The notes below the pieces were generated by a model, which searched no databases, was not told the origin of the DNA, and saw only the letters and a list, made by a program, of their open reading frames with translations. Shown here piece by piece: positions 8,521 through 19,818 of a stretch of DNA of 47,662 nt (its first letter is position 1; each line of letters starts with the position of its first letter). Both the position numbers and the translations under genes were made by a program. This DNA comes from Oscillospiraceae bacterium (GTDB lineage Bacteria > Bacillota > Clostridia > Oscillospirales > Ruminococcaceae). The stretch covers positions 1 through 47,662 of the forward strand of contig JALEJO010000126.1 in NCBI GenBank assembly GCA_022769365.1, in the 5' to 3' direction.

Positions 8521-10433
8521 TTCTTAATGTTTCTAAGGGTTCTCATTGAATTTAAAATGCAGACAATAGTAACGCCAACATCTGCCAAAATGCCCATAAA
8601 CATATTTGCGTGACCAATAGTAGCAAGGAAAAGTACAAGGCATTTTATGAAAAGTGCAAATACAACATTTCCCCAAACAATAGCCATACATTTCTTTGAA
8701 TGTTTTATTGCAACCGGTATTTTTGAAGGCTTATCGTCCATAATAACAATGTCAGCGGCTTCAATCGCAGCATCACTTCCCATTGCACCCATTGCAATAC
8801 CTGCATCAACCGAAGCAAGCACAGGGGCATCGTTCATACCATCACCTGCAAAAATGATAGTTCCCTTTTTTGAAAGAGTTTTTCTGAGTTCCTCCATTTT
8901 TTCAACTTTGTCAGCAGGTAAAAGTTTTGTGTAAACTTTATCAAGTTTAAGCTGAGATGCAACATATTCGCCTGTTGCCTTTGAGTCACCCGTAAGCATA
9001 ACAGTCTGTTTAACGCCGAGCTTTTTCATTTCGGCAACTGCCGCAGGGCTGTCAGCTTTTATCTTATCAGAAATACCAACATAACCGATATATTTTCCTG
9101 AAACGGCAACATAAACAATTGTACCTTTGAAATCTGACTGTTTTGCATCTATATTGTTATTTTTCAACAAGTCATATTTACCGGCAAAAACTTCTTTTCC
9201 GTCAATAATTGCTGAAACTCCAAAACCTGATATTTCCTTAACATCTGAAACTCTCGATTTATCAACTTCTTTCGCATATGCATTTCTTAAAGATAATGCA
9301 ATAGGATGATTTGAAAAACTTTCTGCAAGTGCTGCATATTCTATAAGAGATTCATTTGAAATATTTTCACAAGGTTTTACTTCTGAAACTGAAAATTTGC
9401 CTTCTGTGAGTGTTCCTGTTTTATCCATAACAACAATTTCAGATTTAGCAAGTGCTTCAAGTGAATTGCCGCCCTTTATCAAAATACCATCTTTTGACGC
9501 ACCGCCGATTGAACCGAAAAATGCAAGCGGTACAGATATAACAATAGCACAAGGACACGATACAACAAGGAATATTAAAGCTCGCTTTATCCACATAACA
9601 AACTGTGAATCCACGCCCATAACAAGTGATACAATCGGAGGAATAAATGCAACAAGAAGTGCAAGTATAACAACTATCGGTGTATAATACTTTGCGAATT
9701 TTCCAACGAAATTTTCTGCATTCGATTTCTTTTCAGATGCATTTTCAACAAGTTCAAGTATCTTTGAAACAGTTGATTCGCCAAATTCCTTTTCGGCTTT
9801 TATTTCAAGTACACCGCTTAAATTTATTGATCCGCTTAAAATCATATCCCCCTCTTTAAGCAAAGATGGGACAGATTCACCCGTTAAAGCTGATGTATCA
9901 ACTGTTGCAGAACCCTTTGTAATAGTGCCGTCAATAGGAACTTTTTCACCAGGCTTAACAAGAACAGTATCTCCAACAACAACTTCATCAGGATCAACTG
10001 TTATTTCTTTTCCGTCACGAATAACAACAGCCTCATCAGGGTACATTGTCATAAGGTCTGAAATGGAATTCCTCGACATTCCAACGGCATAATTTTCAAA
10101 AAGCTGTCCAATTTGGAAAAACAGCATAACTTCAACAGCTTCTTCAAACTTTCCCGTACAGAAAGCCCCAAAAACAGCAAGACACATAAGAAATTCTTCG
10201 TTAAAAACTTTTCCTCGTGCAATCATCTTGCCTGTTTTTATCAAAACATCATAACTTACAATAATACAAGCTGCAAGATTTATGATAAGAAGTACAAAAT
10301 TTATTTTTGTTCCGAAAGTCTGAATGCTTTCAGGTACGGTATGTTCAACAATTATTCCTGCGATAAAAAGAATAAAACCTATAATTATTCTGTTAAATAT
10401 CTTTTTTTGTTTTTTATTGAATTTGATTTTCAT
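8517..10433 (-). CDS. Heavy-metal-translocating P1B-type ATPase lacking an N-terminal HMA domain
   Basis: DKTGTLTEG, SCPCAIVISVPLAFF, TGES, SNHPIAL and GDGMNDAPVLA motifs. The protein starts directly with TM helices. In-frame GTG at 10442 is an alternative start. Confidence 0.9.
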   Translation of the reverse strand: MKIKFNKKQKKIFNRIIIGFILFIAGIIVEHTVPESIQTFGTKINFVLLIINLAACIIVSYDVLIKTGKMIARGKVFNEEFLMCLAVFGAFCTGKFEEAVEVMLFFQIGQLFENYAVGMSRNSISDLMTMYPDEAVVIRDGKEITVDPDEVVVGDTVLVKPGEKVPIDGTITKGSATVDTSALTGESVPSLLKEGDMILSGSINLSGVLEIKAEKEFGESTVSKILELVENASEKKSNAENFVGKFAKYYTPIVVILALLVAFIPPIVSLVMGVDSQFVMWIKRALIFLVVSCPCAIVISVPLAFFGSIGGASKDGILIKGGNSLEALAKSEIVVMDKTGTLTEGKFSVSEVKPCENISNESLIEYAALAESFSNHPIALSLRNAYAKEVDKSRVSDVKEISGFGVSAIIDGKEVFAGKYDLLKNNNIDAKQSDFKGTIVYVAVSGKYIGYVGISDKIKADSPAAVAEMKKLGVKQTVMLTGDSKATGEYVASQLKLDKVYTKLLPADKVEKMEELRKTLSKKGTIIFAGDGMNDAPVLASVDAGIAMGAMGSDAAIEAADIVIMDDKPSKIPVAIKHSKKCMAIVWGNVVFALFIKCLVLFLATIGHANMFMGILADVGVTIVCILNSMRTLRNIKK

Positions 10434-10483
10434 AACAATCACCAGTCTTACAGTCTTTCATATTGAATGAAAGAAAAAATAAA

Positions 10484-10705
10484 TTACTTTACAACAATAG
10501 TGCAGTCAGGTTCAATTCCCTTGCAAACTTCAACAGCTTCTTTAAGGATTTCGTCAAATCTGGCATCATCTGCATCAAGAGTCATCTTCTGCATCATAAA
10601 ATTGACGCTTACCTTGTTTACACCATCAATTTTAGCAATGCCGTCTTCCATTTTTTTTGCACAGTGTGCACAGTCAAGATCTTCTAATTTAAATACTTTT
10701 TTCAT
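10484..10705 (-). CDS. HMA-domain heavy-metal-binding protein (73 aa)
   Basis: LEDLDCAHCAKKMEDGIAKIDGVNKVSVNFMMQKM: CxxC metal-binding HMA fold signature. Confidence 0.88.
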   Translation of the reverse strand: MKKVFKLEDLDCAHCAKKMEDGIAKIDGVNKVSVNFMMQKMTLDADDARFDEILKEAVEVCKGIEPDCTIVVK

Positions 10706-10739
10706 TTTAATTACCTCGCTTTAATTTAAATCAATTCAT

Positions 10740-10761
10740 CAATCAATCATTTGATTGATTG
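10740..10761. promoter_or_regulatory. Perfect 10-2-10 palindrome, putative operator of the metal-transport operon
   Basis: CAATCAATCA-TT-TGATTGATTG lies just downstream of the minus-strand -10. Confidence 0.65.
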
Positions 10762-10770
10762 TTCAATTGT

Positions 10771-10799
10771 ATTATACAATATTTTATGCACGATGTCAA
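10771..10799 (-). promoter_or_regulatory. Consensus sigma-A promoter TTGACA-17-TATAAT for HMA/ATPase operon
   Basis: Minus-strand TTGACA (10799-10794), TATAAT (10776-10771), 17-bp spacer. Confidence 0.75.
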
Positions 10800-10894
10800 T
10801 AGCATATGCAGAATTTGATTGTAAACAATATGTGAATGATACGAATTAAAGAATAATTATAACCCGATATAAAAAAATTATATAATAAAGTGTC

Positions 10895-10923
10895 TTGACA
10901 TTAATATTCAAATGTGCTATAAA
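10895..10923 (+). promoter_or_regulatory. Sigma-A promoter TTGACA-17-TATAAA for the glcD-like gene
   Basis: Hexamers at 10895-10900 and 10918-10923. Confidence 0.65.
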
Positions 10924-10971
10924 TATAATTGTAAATATCATAGTACTTTTATATGAAATGAGGAATGAAAA

Positions 10972-12348
10972 ATGAGTATATATGAGGATATTTTAAAAAT
11001 AATAGGCGATAAAGAACGTGTTCTCAAAGGAGAAGATGCGGAAAATAAATATCTCAGCGATGCTTTGGGCAGAAGACACGGCACAGCTGATGCCATTGTT
11101 TTTGCTTTATCAGCAAAAGAAGTTTCAGAAGTATTCAAGTATGCAAACGAAAGAAAAATACACGTAACACCAAGAGGTGCAGGAACAAACCTTGTTGGTT
11201 CAACAGTTCCGCAATTTGGCGGAATAGTTATTGACGTTTCAAGAATGAATCATATACTTGAACTTGATGATAAAAACTTTACTTTAACAGTTGAACCTGG
11301 TGTTCTTTTGAAAGATATTCAAAGTTTTGTTGAAGAAAAAGGCTTCTTTTACCCGCCTGATCCGGGTGACAGAGAAGCAAGCATAGGCGGAAATATCAAT
11401 ACAAATGCAGGTGGAATGAGAGCCGTAAAATACGGTGTAACAAGAAACTTTGTTCGTGGACTTGAATTTGTTATTCCAAACGGCGACATAATAGAAGCTG
11501 GCAGCAAAAACGTTAAAGACAGTTCAGGTTTATCTCTTACAAACCTTGTGATAGGTTCTGAAGGAACTCTTGCAATAGTAACAAAATGTATTTTAAGACT
11601 TATCCCGAAGCCTGAAGAAACGCTTAATATACTTGTAACTTATCCTGATATGAAAAAGGCTTCAAAATCGGTTAATTCAATAATTAAAAACAATATAAAT
11701 CCTACTGCAATAGAATTTATTGAAGATAATGTTATCGGACTTGCAGAAAAACACACAGGAAAAAAATTCCCTGCAAAAGCACCTGCTTATCTTCTTATAA
11801 TCCTTGACGGAAACAGAAAACAGATTGATGATACTTCAGAAAAATTGAACGAAATTGTTCTTGATGACGGTGCAAATGAAGTTCTTGTTCTTGATGAAAA
11901 AGATGCGGCAGATGTATGGGAAATGAGAGGCTGCATTGTAAGAGCCGTTGAAGAATTTTCAATTCAGGAACCGCTTGATATAGTTGTTCCTATTGCCAAA
12001 ATTGCCGAATTTATCGACTTTATACACAAGACTGAAAAAGAAACGGGCGTAAATATGATAACATTTGGACACGCCGGTGACGGAAATATTCACCTTTGCA
12101 TTCTTCGTGAGGACAGAACAGATGAAGAATGGGAAAAAGACCTTTCAAATGTAACGGGTATTCTTTATAAAAAGGCTTATGAATTTGGCGGACTTGCATC
12201 AGGTGAACATGGCATAGGTCTTTCAAAACAGATACACTATCAGAACGAAACACCTTCTGAAAATCTTGCACTTATGAATGCAATTAAAAAAGCTTTCGAC
12301 CCGAATGGTATTTTAAACAGCAAAAAATCATATCTTTTCAAAGATTAA
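10972..12348 (+). CDS. FAD-binding oxidase, GlcD/D-lactate dehydrogenase family
   Basis: VTPRGAGTNLVGSTVP, PPDPGDREASIGGNINTNAGGMRAVKYG, FGHAGDGNIHLCIL, GEHGIGLSK. Confidence 0.9.
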   Translation: MSIYEDILKIIGDKERVLKGEDAENKYLSDALGRRHGTADAIVFALSAKEVSEVFKYANERKIHVTPRGAGTNLVGSTVPQFGGIVIDVSRMNHILELDDKNFTLTVEPGVLLKDIQSFVEEKGFFYPPDPGDREASIGGNINTNAGGMRAVKYGVTRNFVRGLEFVIPNGDIIEAGSKNVKDSSGLSLTNLVIGSEGTLAIVTKCILRLIPKPEETLNILVTYPDMKKASKSVNSIIKNNINPTAIEFIEDNVIGLAEKHTGKKFPAKAPAYLLIILDGNRKQIDDTSEKLNEIVLDDGANEVLVLDEKDAADVWEMRGCIVRAVEEFSIQEPLDIVVPIAKIAEFIDFIHKTEKETGVNMITFGHAGDGNIHLCILREDRTDEEWEKDLSNVTGILYKKAYEFGGLASGEHGIGLSKQIHYQNETPSENLALMNAIKKAFDPNGILNSKKSYLFKD

Positions 12349-12368
12349 AAATTATATATTTTCAAACA

Positions 12369-12402
12369 AAAAAACGGACTGCTTATGCAATCCGTTTTTT
12401 TA
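12369..12402. terminator. Rho-independent terminator
   Basis: AAAAACGGACTGCTTATGCAATCCGTTTTTTT between convergent glcD-like and valS genes. Confidence 0.75.
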
Positions 12403-12414
12403 TTTTATATTTAA

Positions 12415-15039
12415 TTAACCAAGCTGTTTTACTGAAAGTTCAATCTTAGCCATTTTTTCCTTTGCTTTGGCAAGTTTTTCTCTTTCCTTTTCAACCTGTG
12501 CGGCAGGTGCTTTTGAAATGAATCCCTGATTGTTTAATTTCTTTTCAAGGAAGTCAATATCTTTTTGTACCTTTGCCTTTTCCTTTGCAAGTCTTGCAAG
12601 TTCTTTTTCCTTGTCAACAAGCTGATCAAACGGAATGAAAATTCTTGCAAATTCTGTTACTGCTGTAACTGCATCAGGCATATCAAAGTGTGAACCTGTT
12701 TCAATTTCTGATGCTGAGGCAAGTTTTTCAAAGAATGCTGCTGAATTTTTGTAAAGTTCTTCTTCATTTGTTTCAATGAAAAGTTTTGCCTTTACTGATG
12801 GTGGTACGTTCATTTCATTTCTTCTGTTTCTTACCGCTCTTATTGCAGCTATAACCTTTTCAAACTGCTGTTCTTCTTCGTTATATGTAAGTTTTTCATC
12901 ATAAACAGGATAATCGGCTGTTATAATCATTGACTTGCCATCTTCAAGAGTCTGCCAGATTTCTTCTGTGATATAAGGCATAAATGGGTGAAGAAGTTTA
13001 AGACTTCCTTCAAGAACATAAACAAGAACCGCCTGTGCGTCTTCCATAGTCTTTCCGCCAGCTTGAATACGTGGCTTTGTAAGTTCTATATACCAGTCAC
13101 AATAAACGTCCCAGATAAAGTCATAGAGCTTGCTGCACGCAACGCCAAGTTCAAATTTATCAAGATTATAATTTACTTCCTTTGCAAGTTTATTAAACTT
13201 ACTTATAATCCATTTGTCTTCGACTCTGAGGTTTTCAGGTATTCCCTTAAATTCAAAGTCATCAGGAAGATTCATCATAACAAATCTTGAAGCATTCCAA
13301 AGTTTATTTGCAAAGTTTCTTGCAGATGTTACCTTTTCTTCCATATAACGCATATCGTTACCAGGTGCATTACCTGTTGCAAGCATAAATCTTAATGCAT
13401 CTGCACCATATTCATCTATAACCTGAAGTGGATCGATACCGTTTCCGAGTGACTTAGACATCTTTCTTCCCTGTGCATCACGTACAAGACCATGTATGAG
13501 AACTGTTTTGAATGGTACTTCGCCTGTATTTTTAAGTGCAGAGAACATCATTCTTACAACCCAGAAGAAAATAATATCATAACCTGTTACAAGAGTTGCT
13601 GTCGGATAGAAATATTTTAAATCTTCTGTCTGTTCAGGCCAGCCGAGTGTTGAGAACGGCCAGAGTGCTGAACTAAACCATGTGTCAAGTGTATCAGGGT
13701 CCTGACGCATAGGCTTTCCGCACTTAGGGCAAACTGCCTTATCTTCCTTTGTAACAACCATTTCACCGCAGTCATCGCAATAGAAAGCCGGTATTCTGTG
13801 GCCCCACCAAAGCTGACGTGAAATACACCAGTCTTTTATATTTTCAAGCCAGTGATAATAAATCTTGTCGAATCTTTCAGGAACAAACTTTGTTTCGCCT
13901 TTTTTAACCGCTTCAATTGCAGGTTTTGCAAGTTCTTCCATCTTTACAAACCACTGTGTTGAAACTCTTGGTTCAACTGTGCTTCCGCATCTGTAGCAAG
14001 TGCCTACATTGTGGTTATAGTCTTCTATTCTTACAAGTGCACCTTCTTTTTCAAGGTCTTCAACAATTGCTTTTCTTGCTTCATATCTGTCCATACCTGC
14101 ATATTTCGGATAATCGTCAACAATTTTAGCATCGTCAGTCATAACGTTGATAACTTCAAGATTATGTCTTAAACCTACTTCAAAGTCGTTAGGGTCATGT
14201 GCAGGAGTAATTTTAACAACACCTGTTCCAAAATCCATTTCAACGTATTCATCGCCTACAACAGGAATTTCTCTGTGAACGATAGGGAGAATAAGTGTCT
14301 TGCCGATAAGGTGCTTATATCTTTCATCATTAGGGTTTACTGCAACCGCTGTATCACCGAGAAGTGTTTCAGGTCTTGTTGTTGCAAGTTCAAGATATTC
14401 ATCGCTATCCTTAAATTTATATCTTAAATGCCAGAAATGTCCTGCCTGATCTTCGTATTCAACTTCCGCATCTGAAATTGATGTTAAACATTTTGGACAC
14501 CAGTTTATTATTCTCTTGCCTCTGTAGATAAGACCTTCTTCGTAATATCTTACAAAAACTTCCTTAACTGCCCTGCTGCAACCTTCATCAAGTGTGAATC
14601 TTTCTCTTGACCAGTCACATGATGAACCGAGTTTTTTAAGCTGCTGAACTATTCTTCCGCCGTACTGTTTTTTCCAGTCCCAAGCTCTTTCAAGGAATTT
14701 ATCTCTTCCGATTTCTTCCTTTGTTATGCCTTCTTTACGCATTGCTTCAACAATTTTTGCTTCTGTTGCAATTGATGCGTGGTCTGTACCAGGTACCCAG
14801 AGAGCTGAATAACCGCTCATACGCTTCCATCTGATGAGTATATCCTGAAGTGTTTCATCAAGTGCATGACCCATATGGAGCTGACCTGTGATGTTTGGCG
14901 GTGGTATAACTATTGTATATGGTTTTTTCTTTGGATCAGGATCTGCTTTGAAACAACCCTTGTCGTTCCATTCCTGATATATTCTGTCCTCAAAATCTTT
15001 AGGACTGTATGCTTTTGCAAGTTCTTTCTTCATCTTCAA
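12415..15039 (-). CDS. valS: Valine--tRNA ligase
   Basis: [37 protein letters not shown]-terminal coiled-coil. Confidence 0.97.
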   Translation of the reverse strand: MKMKKELAKAYSPKDFEDRIYQEWNDKGCFKADPDPKKKPYTIVIPPPNITGQLHMGHALDETLQDILIRWKRMSGYSALWVPGTDHASIATEAKIVEAMRKEGITKEEIGRDKFLERAWDWKKQYGGRIVQQLKKLGSSCDWSRERFTLDEGCSRAVKEVFVRYYEEGLIYRGKRIINWCPKCLTSISDAEVEYEDQAGHFWHLRYKFKDSDEYLELATTRPETLLGDTAVAVNPNDERYKHLIGKTLILPIVHREIPVVGDEYVEMDFGTGVVKITPAHDPNDFEVGLRHNLEVINVMTDDAKIVDDYPKYAGMDRYEARKAIVEDLEKEGALVRIEDYNHNVGTCYRCGSTVEPRVSTQWFVKMEELAKPAIEAVKKGETKFVPERFDKIYYHWLENIKDWCISRQLWWGHRIPAFYCDDCGEMVVTKEDKAVCPKCGKPMRQDPDTLDTWFSSALWPFSTLGWPEQTEDLKYFYPTATLVTGYDIIFFWVVRMMFSALKNTGEVPFKTVLIHGLVRDAQGRKMSKSLGNGIDPLQVIDEYGADALRFMLATGNAPGNDMRYMEEKVTSARNFANKLWNASRFVMMNLPDDFEFKGIPENLRVEDKWIISKFNKLAKEVNYNLDKFELGVACSKLYDFIWDVYCDWYIELTKPRIQAGGKTMEDAQAVLVYVLEGSLKLLHPFMPYITEEIWQTLEDGKSMIITADYPVYDEKLTYNEEEQQFEKVIAAIRAVRNRRNEMNVPPSVKAKLFIETNEEELYKNSAAFFEKLASASEIETGSHFDMPDAVTAVTEFARIFIPFDQLVDKEKELARLAKEKAKVQKDIDFLEKKLNNQGFISKAPAAQVEKEREKLAKAKEKMAKIELSVKQLG

Positions 15040-15086
15040 TTTTCTCCTTGATATTAAAACGGAAATTAATCCGTTGTTTGCATATT

Positions 15087-16136
15087 TTATTTTTCACTCT
15101 TTGACTTTAATTCCTCAGGAATTCCGCCATATTTCTTTTCAATAAGATCTCCAACTTTTTCATCTCTTGTAAGACCGTATAAAATAATCAGATAGAATCT
15201 TGCAAGATTGTTGTCTTCCCTTTTTATTGCTTCCTGACCGAGTGCTGCTGCAATTGCAAGCAAATCCTTATCTGCTCCCGGTGTAAGACCATATTTATTA
15301 AATGCTGCAACAACTTCTTCTCTTATAGGCGGCTGTATTTTCTTTCGTGTTATGCTTGCTATATGCATAAGTTCACCCTGAACCCCCGGATGAGGTGCAT
15401 ATATAAGACTTTCATAATAGAAACAAACTGCACTGTCATAATCTTTCTTTTCAATGCAATAATAGCCAAGATTTGCATAACATCTTGAGAGTGCATAAGG
15501 TGTTGATGCTATTAAAAGTGCCTCTTTAATTGAACTTAAAAGCTTGTCAGGTTCGCAAAGAACTTTGTAACATTCTGCAAGTTCAAAATAAACGTCCACA
15601 TTAACAGGATTATATCTTATTGCCTGATTAAGTACTTCCGCAGCTTCAGCGGGTTTACGCATTTCAACAAGAATATATGCGTGAAGAAGCATCATTTTAG
15701 GTAAATCAAATGGTGCTCTTTCAAGTTTTTTATTAACAACATATATATTAAGATAAAGCTGATGTTCAAAAGGATTTCTGAAACACATATACTTTGATTC
15801 TTCTGTTTCACGGTAAACTGCAATTATTTTATTATAAATCTTTGTTGTTATCTCGTATGCAGCTTCAATTTCCTTATTTTTAACAAGTTCTTCTGCCTTG
15901 TTGTAAAGCACGTCAAGACGTGAACCGTCCACATACATCATATCGTTGATAACTTTTTTCTTTTCTTCAGGCATTATTTCATACATTATCTTTGTTATGC
16001 CGTCAATTATTTCAAGACGTTCCTTGTCTTTTCCGTTCATAAAATTAACAGCTTCAGCCTCAAGATATTTCATATCATCATCTGTGTTGCCTGTCAGGTT
16101 GCTTCTTAATTTTGCCAATGTTTCTTCAACTGTCAT
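15087..16136 (-). CDS. Tetratricopeptide-repeat protein
   Basis: Repeated helical TPR-like segments ([60 protein letters not shown]). Confidence 0.7.
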   Translation of the reverse strand: MTVEETLAKLRSNLTGNTDDDMKYLEAEAVNFMNGKDKERLEIIDGITKIMYEIMPEEKKKVINDMMYVDGSRLDVLYNKAEELVKNKEIEAAYEITTKIYNKIIAVYRETEESKYMCFRNPFEHQLYLNIYVVNKKLERAPFDLPKMMLLHAYILVEMRKPAEAAEVLNQAIRYNPVNVDVYFELAECYKVLCEPDKLLSSIKEALLIASTPYALSRCYANLGYYCIEKKDYDSAVCFYYESLIYAPHPGVQGELMHIASITRKKIQPPIREEVVAAFNKYGLTPGADKDLLAIAAALGQEAIKREDNNLARFYLIILYGLTRDEKVGDLIEKKYGGIPEELKSKSEK

Positions 16137-16250
16137 ATCTAAAAACTCCTTATTGTTTTAAATGCTGATGCAATTACTTCTATTATACAATATTTTTATG
16201 TAAAATGCAACTTATTTTTATAAAAAAATTTATTTTTCAGGCAAAAATTA

Positions 16251-16274
16251 AAGGGGACGCAAAAACGTCCCCTT
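16251..16274 (-). terminator. Terminator at end of ribosomal cluster
   Basis: AAGGGGACG / CGTCCCCTT hairpin, then TAATTTTTG on the minus strand. Confidence 0.7.
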
Positions 16275-16297
16275 ATTGACAAAATATATCTATCGGA

Positions 16298-16639
16298 TTA
16301 AACTAATGAAATGATTGCCATTTCAGCAGCATCTCCACGACGTGGACCGATTTTAACTATTCTTGTGTAACCACCGTTCTGGTTAGCGTACTTAGGTGCG
16401 ATTTCATCAAATAACTTCTTTGAAACGCTTTCCTTTGTAACGTAAGCATAAACCTGACGCTTTGAATGAAGATCAGATTTCTTACCGATTGTAATAATCT
16501 TTTCAGCTGCAGATCTTACTTCCTTAGCTCTTGTAACTGTTGTTTCAATCTGGCCATTTTCTAAAAGATATGTTACCATTGCACGCATCATAGCTTTCTT
16601 CTGATCGGTTGTTCTGCCTAACTTTCTTTTACCCGGCAT
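16298..16639 (-). CDS. rplQ: 50S ribosomal protein L17
   Basis: [42 protein letters not shown]. Confidence 0.97.
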   Translation of the reverse strand: MPGKRKLGRTTDQKKAMMRAMVTYLLENGQIETTVTRAKEVRSAAEKIITIGKKSDLHSKRQVYAYVTKESVSKKLFDEIAPKYANQNGGYTRIVKIGPRRGDAAEMAIISLV

Positions 16640-16711
16640 CGTGTTTCACTCCTTTTCCATATAAATCCGTCATTTACCGACAAAAATCTATATTAAAATA
16701 TTAACGTATTA

Positions 16712-17665
16712 TTATTCTTCTTCGGAATAAAGATCAAAACCAAGTGACTGAAGCTTTTCTTTAACTTCATCAAAAGACTTCTTACCAAGGTTACGAACCT
16801 TCATCATATCTTCTGCTGACTTGCTTATAAGATCGTTAACTGTGTTGATTCCTGCACGCTTCAAGCAGTTGAATGAACGTACAGAAAGCTCAAGTTCTTC
16901 GATAGTCATTTCCAGGACTTTTTCCTTGCCCTTGTCATCCTTTTCTACGAGGACTTCCGCAATGCTTGCTTCATCTGAAAGATCAACAAAAAGTTTAAGA
17001 TGTTCGTTAAGAAGATTTGCAGCCTGTGAAACAGCTTCTTTTGCAGATATTGTGCCATCTGTCCATACCTCAAGGGTAAGCTTGTCATAGTCTGTTATCT
17101 GTCCAAGACGTGTATCTTCAACTTTATAATTAACTTTAAGTACAGGTGTGTAAATGCTGTCTACAGCAATTACATCAATCGGATAGTTCATCTGCTGCTT
17201 GTTACGCTCAGATGAAACGTATCCTCTGCCATGGTCAATTGTGATTTCCATGTAAAGCTTCGCATCCTTGCCAAGAGTAGCTATATGCATTCCCGGATCA
17301 AGAATATTTACTTCAGAATCAGTTTTAATATCACCGGCTGTTACTTCGCACTCACCTTCAGCTTCAATGTAGACTGTTTTCGGACCATCTCCATAAAGCT
17401 TTGCAGTAAGACCTTTGATGTTAAGAATAATTTCTGTAACATCTTCTTTTACGCCTGGAATTGTAGTTAATTCATGATGAACGCCATCAATTTTAACTGC
17501 ATTCACAGCAACACCGGGCAGCGAGGAGAGCAGCACTCGTCTGAGACTGTTGCCAAGTGTAGTACCATAGCCACGCTCAAGCGGTGCCAGAACAAATTTT
17601 CCGTATTTTCCGTCCGGCCAAAGCTCAACGGTGTCAAGCTCAGGCTTTTCGATTCTTTCGAGCAT
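16712..17665 (-). CDS. rpoA: RNA polymerase alpha subunit
   Basis: [20 protein letters not shown]; alpha-[19 protein letters not shown]. Confidence 0.98.
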   Translation of the reverse strand: MLERIEKPELDTVELWPDGKYGKFVLAPLERGYGTTLGNSLRRVLLSSLPGVAVNAVKIDGVHHELTTIPGVKEDVTEIILNIKGLTAKLYGDGPKTVYIEAEGECEVTAGDIKTDSEVNILDPGMHIATLGKDAKLYMEITIDHGRGYVSSERNKQQMNYPIDVIAVDSIYTPVLKVNYKVEDTRLGQITDYDKLTLEVWTDGTISAKEAVSQAANLLNEHLKLFVDLSDEASIAEVLVEKDDKGKEKVLEMTIEELELSVRSFNCLKRAGINTVNDLISKSAEDMMKVRNLGKKSFDEVKEKLQSLGFDLYSEEE

Positions 17666-17737
17666 ATGATTACCCTCCTGTTTCGCAATTGCTTTTCAAA
17701 TTTATTCGTTTTATAAAACAGATCTTCAAATGATCTA

Positions 17738-18331
17738 TTATTTTGAATAGAGTTCGACGATCATGTGTGTTGCAACTTCATAGTCAAGATCTTCTGACTT
17801 TGCAAGACGAGTAACAGTTGCAGAATCTTCTGCTGACTTATCAAGCCATAATGGAACTGTTCTGCCCTTTGTCTGTTCGATTACATCCTTGAACTTTTCG
17901 CTTGACTTGCTGCCTTCATATAAAGCAACAACATCACCCGGCTTAACTCTGTATGATGGGATGTTAACTCTTGCACCATTTACTGTGAAATGTCTGTGTG
18001 TAACGAGCTGTCTTGCTTCTCTTCTTGTAAGAGCAAGTCCCATACGGAATACAACGTTGTCAAGTCTGCTTTCAAGAAGACCGATAAGGTTTTCACCTGT
18101 CTGACCTTCTAATTTATCAGCAATTTCGAAATAGTGATAGAACTGCTTTTCAAGCATGCCGTAGATAAACTTGAGCTTCTGCTTTTCCTTTAACTGAGTA
18201 CCATATTCAGAAACCTTACGTCTGTTGTTTCCGCCAGGATTTCTGTTTGATGTCTTGCTGATACCCATAACCATAGGGCTGATACCTAAGTAACGGCATC
18301 TCTTTAAAATTGGATCTCTGTTTACTGCCAT
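17738..18331 (-). CDS. rpsD: 30S ribosomal protein S4
   Basis: MAVNRDPILKRCRYLGISP...ARQLVTHRHFTVNGARVNIPSYRVKPGD. Start corrected from 18382 to 18331, preceded by TAGGAGG. Confidence 0.96.
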   Translation of the reverse strand: MAVNRDPILKRCRYLGISPMVMGISKTSNRNPGGNNRRKVSEYGTQLKEKQKLKFIYGMLEKQFYHYFEIADKLEGQTGENLIGLLESRLDNVVFRMGLALTRREARQLVTHRHFTVNGARVNIPSYRVKPGDVVALYEGSKSSEKFKDVIEQTKGRTVPLWLDKSAEDSATVTRLAKSEDLDYEVATHMIVELYSK

Positions 18332-18351
18332 TTTTTCTAACCTCCTATAAA

Positions 18352-18756
18352 CTACACACGTCTTCTCTTCGGAGGACGGCATCCGTTGTGAGGGATAGGT
18401 GTTACATCCTTGATCATTCTGACTTCAAGGCCTACAGTCTGAAGTGCTCTGATTGCAGCTTCTCTGCCTGCACCAGGTCCCTTTACAAATACTTCTACAT
18501 ATTTAAGACCATGTTCCATAGCAGCCTTTGCAGCTGTTTCAGCTGCTGACTGTGCAGCGAATGGTGTTGATTTACGTGAACCACGGAAACCAAGACCGCC
18601 GGCACTTGCCCATGAAATTGCATTACCCTGTGGGTCTGTGATTGTAACGATAGTGTTATTAAAAGTTGACTGGATATTTACACGGCCACTTTCGATATTT
18701 TTACGTTCTCTACGTCTTCTGATTGTAGTAACTTTTTTACCTTTCTGCTGTGCCAA
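18352..18756 (-). CDS. rpsK: 30S ribosomal protein S11
   Basis: [28 protein letters not shown]...[18 protein letters not shown]. Confidence 0.98.
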   Translation of the reverse strand: MAQQKGKKVTTIRRRRERKNIESGRVNIQSTFNNTIVTITDPQGNAISWASAGGLGFRGSRKSTPFAAQSAAETAAKAAMEHGLKYVEVFVKGPGAGREAAIRALQTVGLEVRMIKDVTPIPHNGCRPPKRRRV

Positions 18757-18770
18757 GGCTCATACCCTCC

Positions 18771-19139
18771 TTACTTCTTCTTGTTAGCAATAGTCTTCTT
18801 AGGACCCTTGCATGTTCTTGCGTTGTTCTTTGTGTTCTGACCTCTGCAAGGTAAGCCCTTACGATGACGAACGCCTCTGTAACAACCGATTTCAATAAGT
18901 CTCTTTATGTTAAGAGAAACATTTCTGCGAAGATCACCTTCAACAACTACATACTTATCGATGTAATCACGAAGCTTTGCTACGTCTTCTTCGCTAATAT
19001 CTTTAACTCTCACATCAGGATTTACGCCTGTTTCTGCGAGAATCTTGTCAGCAGTCTTACGGCCAATACCATAAACATATGTTAAACCGATTTCAATTCT
19101 CTTCTCTCTTGGAAGATCGACACCTGCTATTCTTGCCAT
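18771..19139 (-). CDS. rpsM: 30S ribosomal protein S13
   Basis: [26 protein letters not shown]...[25 protein letters not shown]. Confidence 0.98.
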   Translation of the reverse strand: MARIAGVDLPREKRIEIGLTYVYGIGRKTADKILAETGVNPDVRVKDISEEDVAKLRDYIDKYVVVEGDLRRNVSLNIKRLIEIGCYRGVRHRKGLPCRGQNTKNNARTCKGPKKTIANKKK

Positions 19140-19160
19140 TATTGTACCTCCATGATTCGA

Positions 19161-19286
<126 letters not shown>

Positions 19287-19327
19287 CTAAACAGGATTGC
19301 GGTTTTTGTCCGCTTATATCTTATGAA

Positions 19328-19546
19328 TTACTTGGCTCTCCAGGTAATTCTGCCTTTTGTCAGATCGTACGGTGACATTTCAACCGTAACCTTATCTCCC
19401 GGAACAATACGTATGTAGTTCATACGAAGTTTACCGGAAACGTGTGCCAATATGGTGTGTTTGTTTTTAAGTTCAACCTGAAACATTGCATTAGGCAAAG
19501 ATTCAAGAACTACACCTTCAACTTCAATTACATCTTCTTTGGACAT
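19328..19546 (-). CDS. infA: Translation initiation factor IF-1
   Basis: [40 protein letters not shown]. Confidence 0.97.
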   Translation of the reverse strand: MSKEDVIEVEGVVLESLPNAMFQVELKNKHTILAHVSGKLRMNYIRIVPGDKVTVEMSPYDLTKGRITWRAK

Positions 19547-19569
19547 AGTTTTTCCTCCGTCAAGTATAT

Positions 19570-19806
19570 TTAGTCAGTGAACTGTTTCAGTGCCACTCTC
19601 AGCTTTTTGTCGGTGACCTGCGACAAATCAACAGTATGTTTTGTGACTCTTATGTGCTTTATGTTCTTTCTTTTCGGTGAAGCAAGTTTTCTTGTTTTTC
19701 CGTCAGCAATAAACACAAAATCATCATCTTTATCAACTATAACAAACCAGTTTCCGGAATCTCTTCCGGCTATTGCTTTAACCACAAGTCCTTTTGCAGC
19801 TTCCAT
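19570..19806 (-). CDS. KOW-domain RNA-binding protein (L14e-like, Firmicutes)
   Basis: [47 protein letters not shown], between map and infA. Confidence 0.8.
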   Translation of the reverse strand: MEAAKGLVVKAIAGRDSGNWFVIVDKDDDFVFIADGKTRKLASPKRKNIKHIRVTKHTVDLSQVTDKKLRVALKQFTD

Positions 19807-19818
19807 GACAAACCTCCA

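Noticed and set aside
8517-10705. Copper-specific exporter (CopA/CopZ) call for the ATPase/HMA pair
   Set aside because: The CPC motif and DCAHC site do not settle metal specificity; the pattern is at least as compatible with Zn/Cd/Pb exporters.
15040-15086. T-box riboswitch upstream of valS
   Set aside because: The gap to the preceding gene is only ~47 nt. It contains just a small AACGGA/TCCGTT hairpin, with no room for a T-box specifier or antiterminator.
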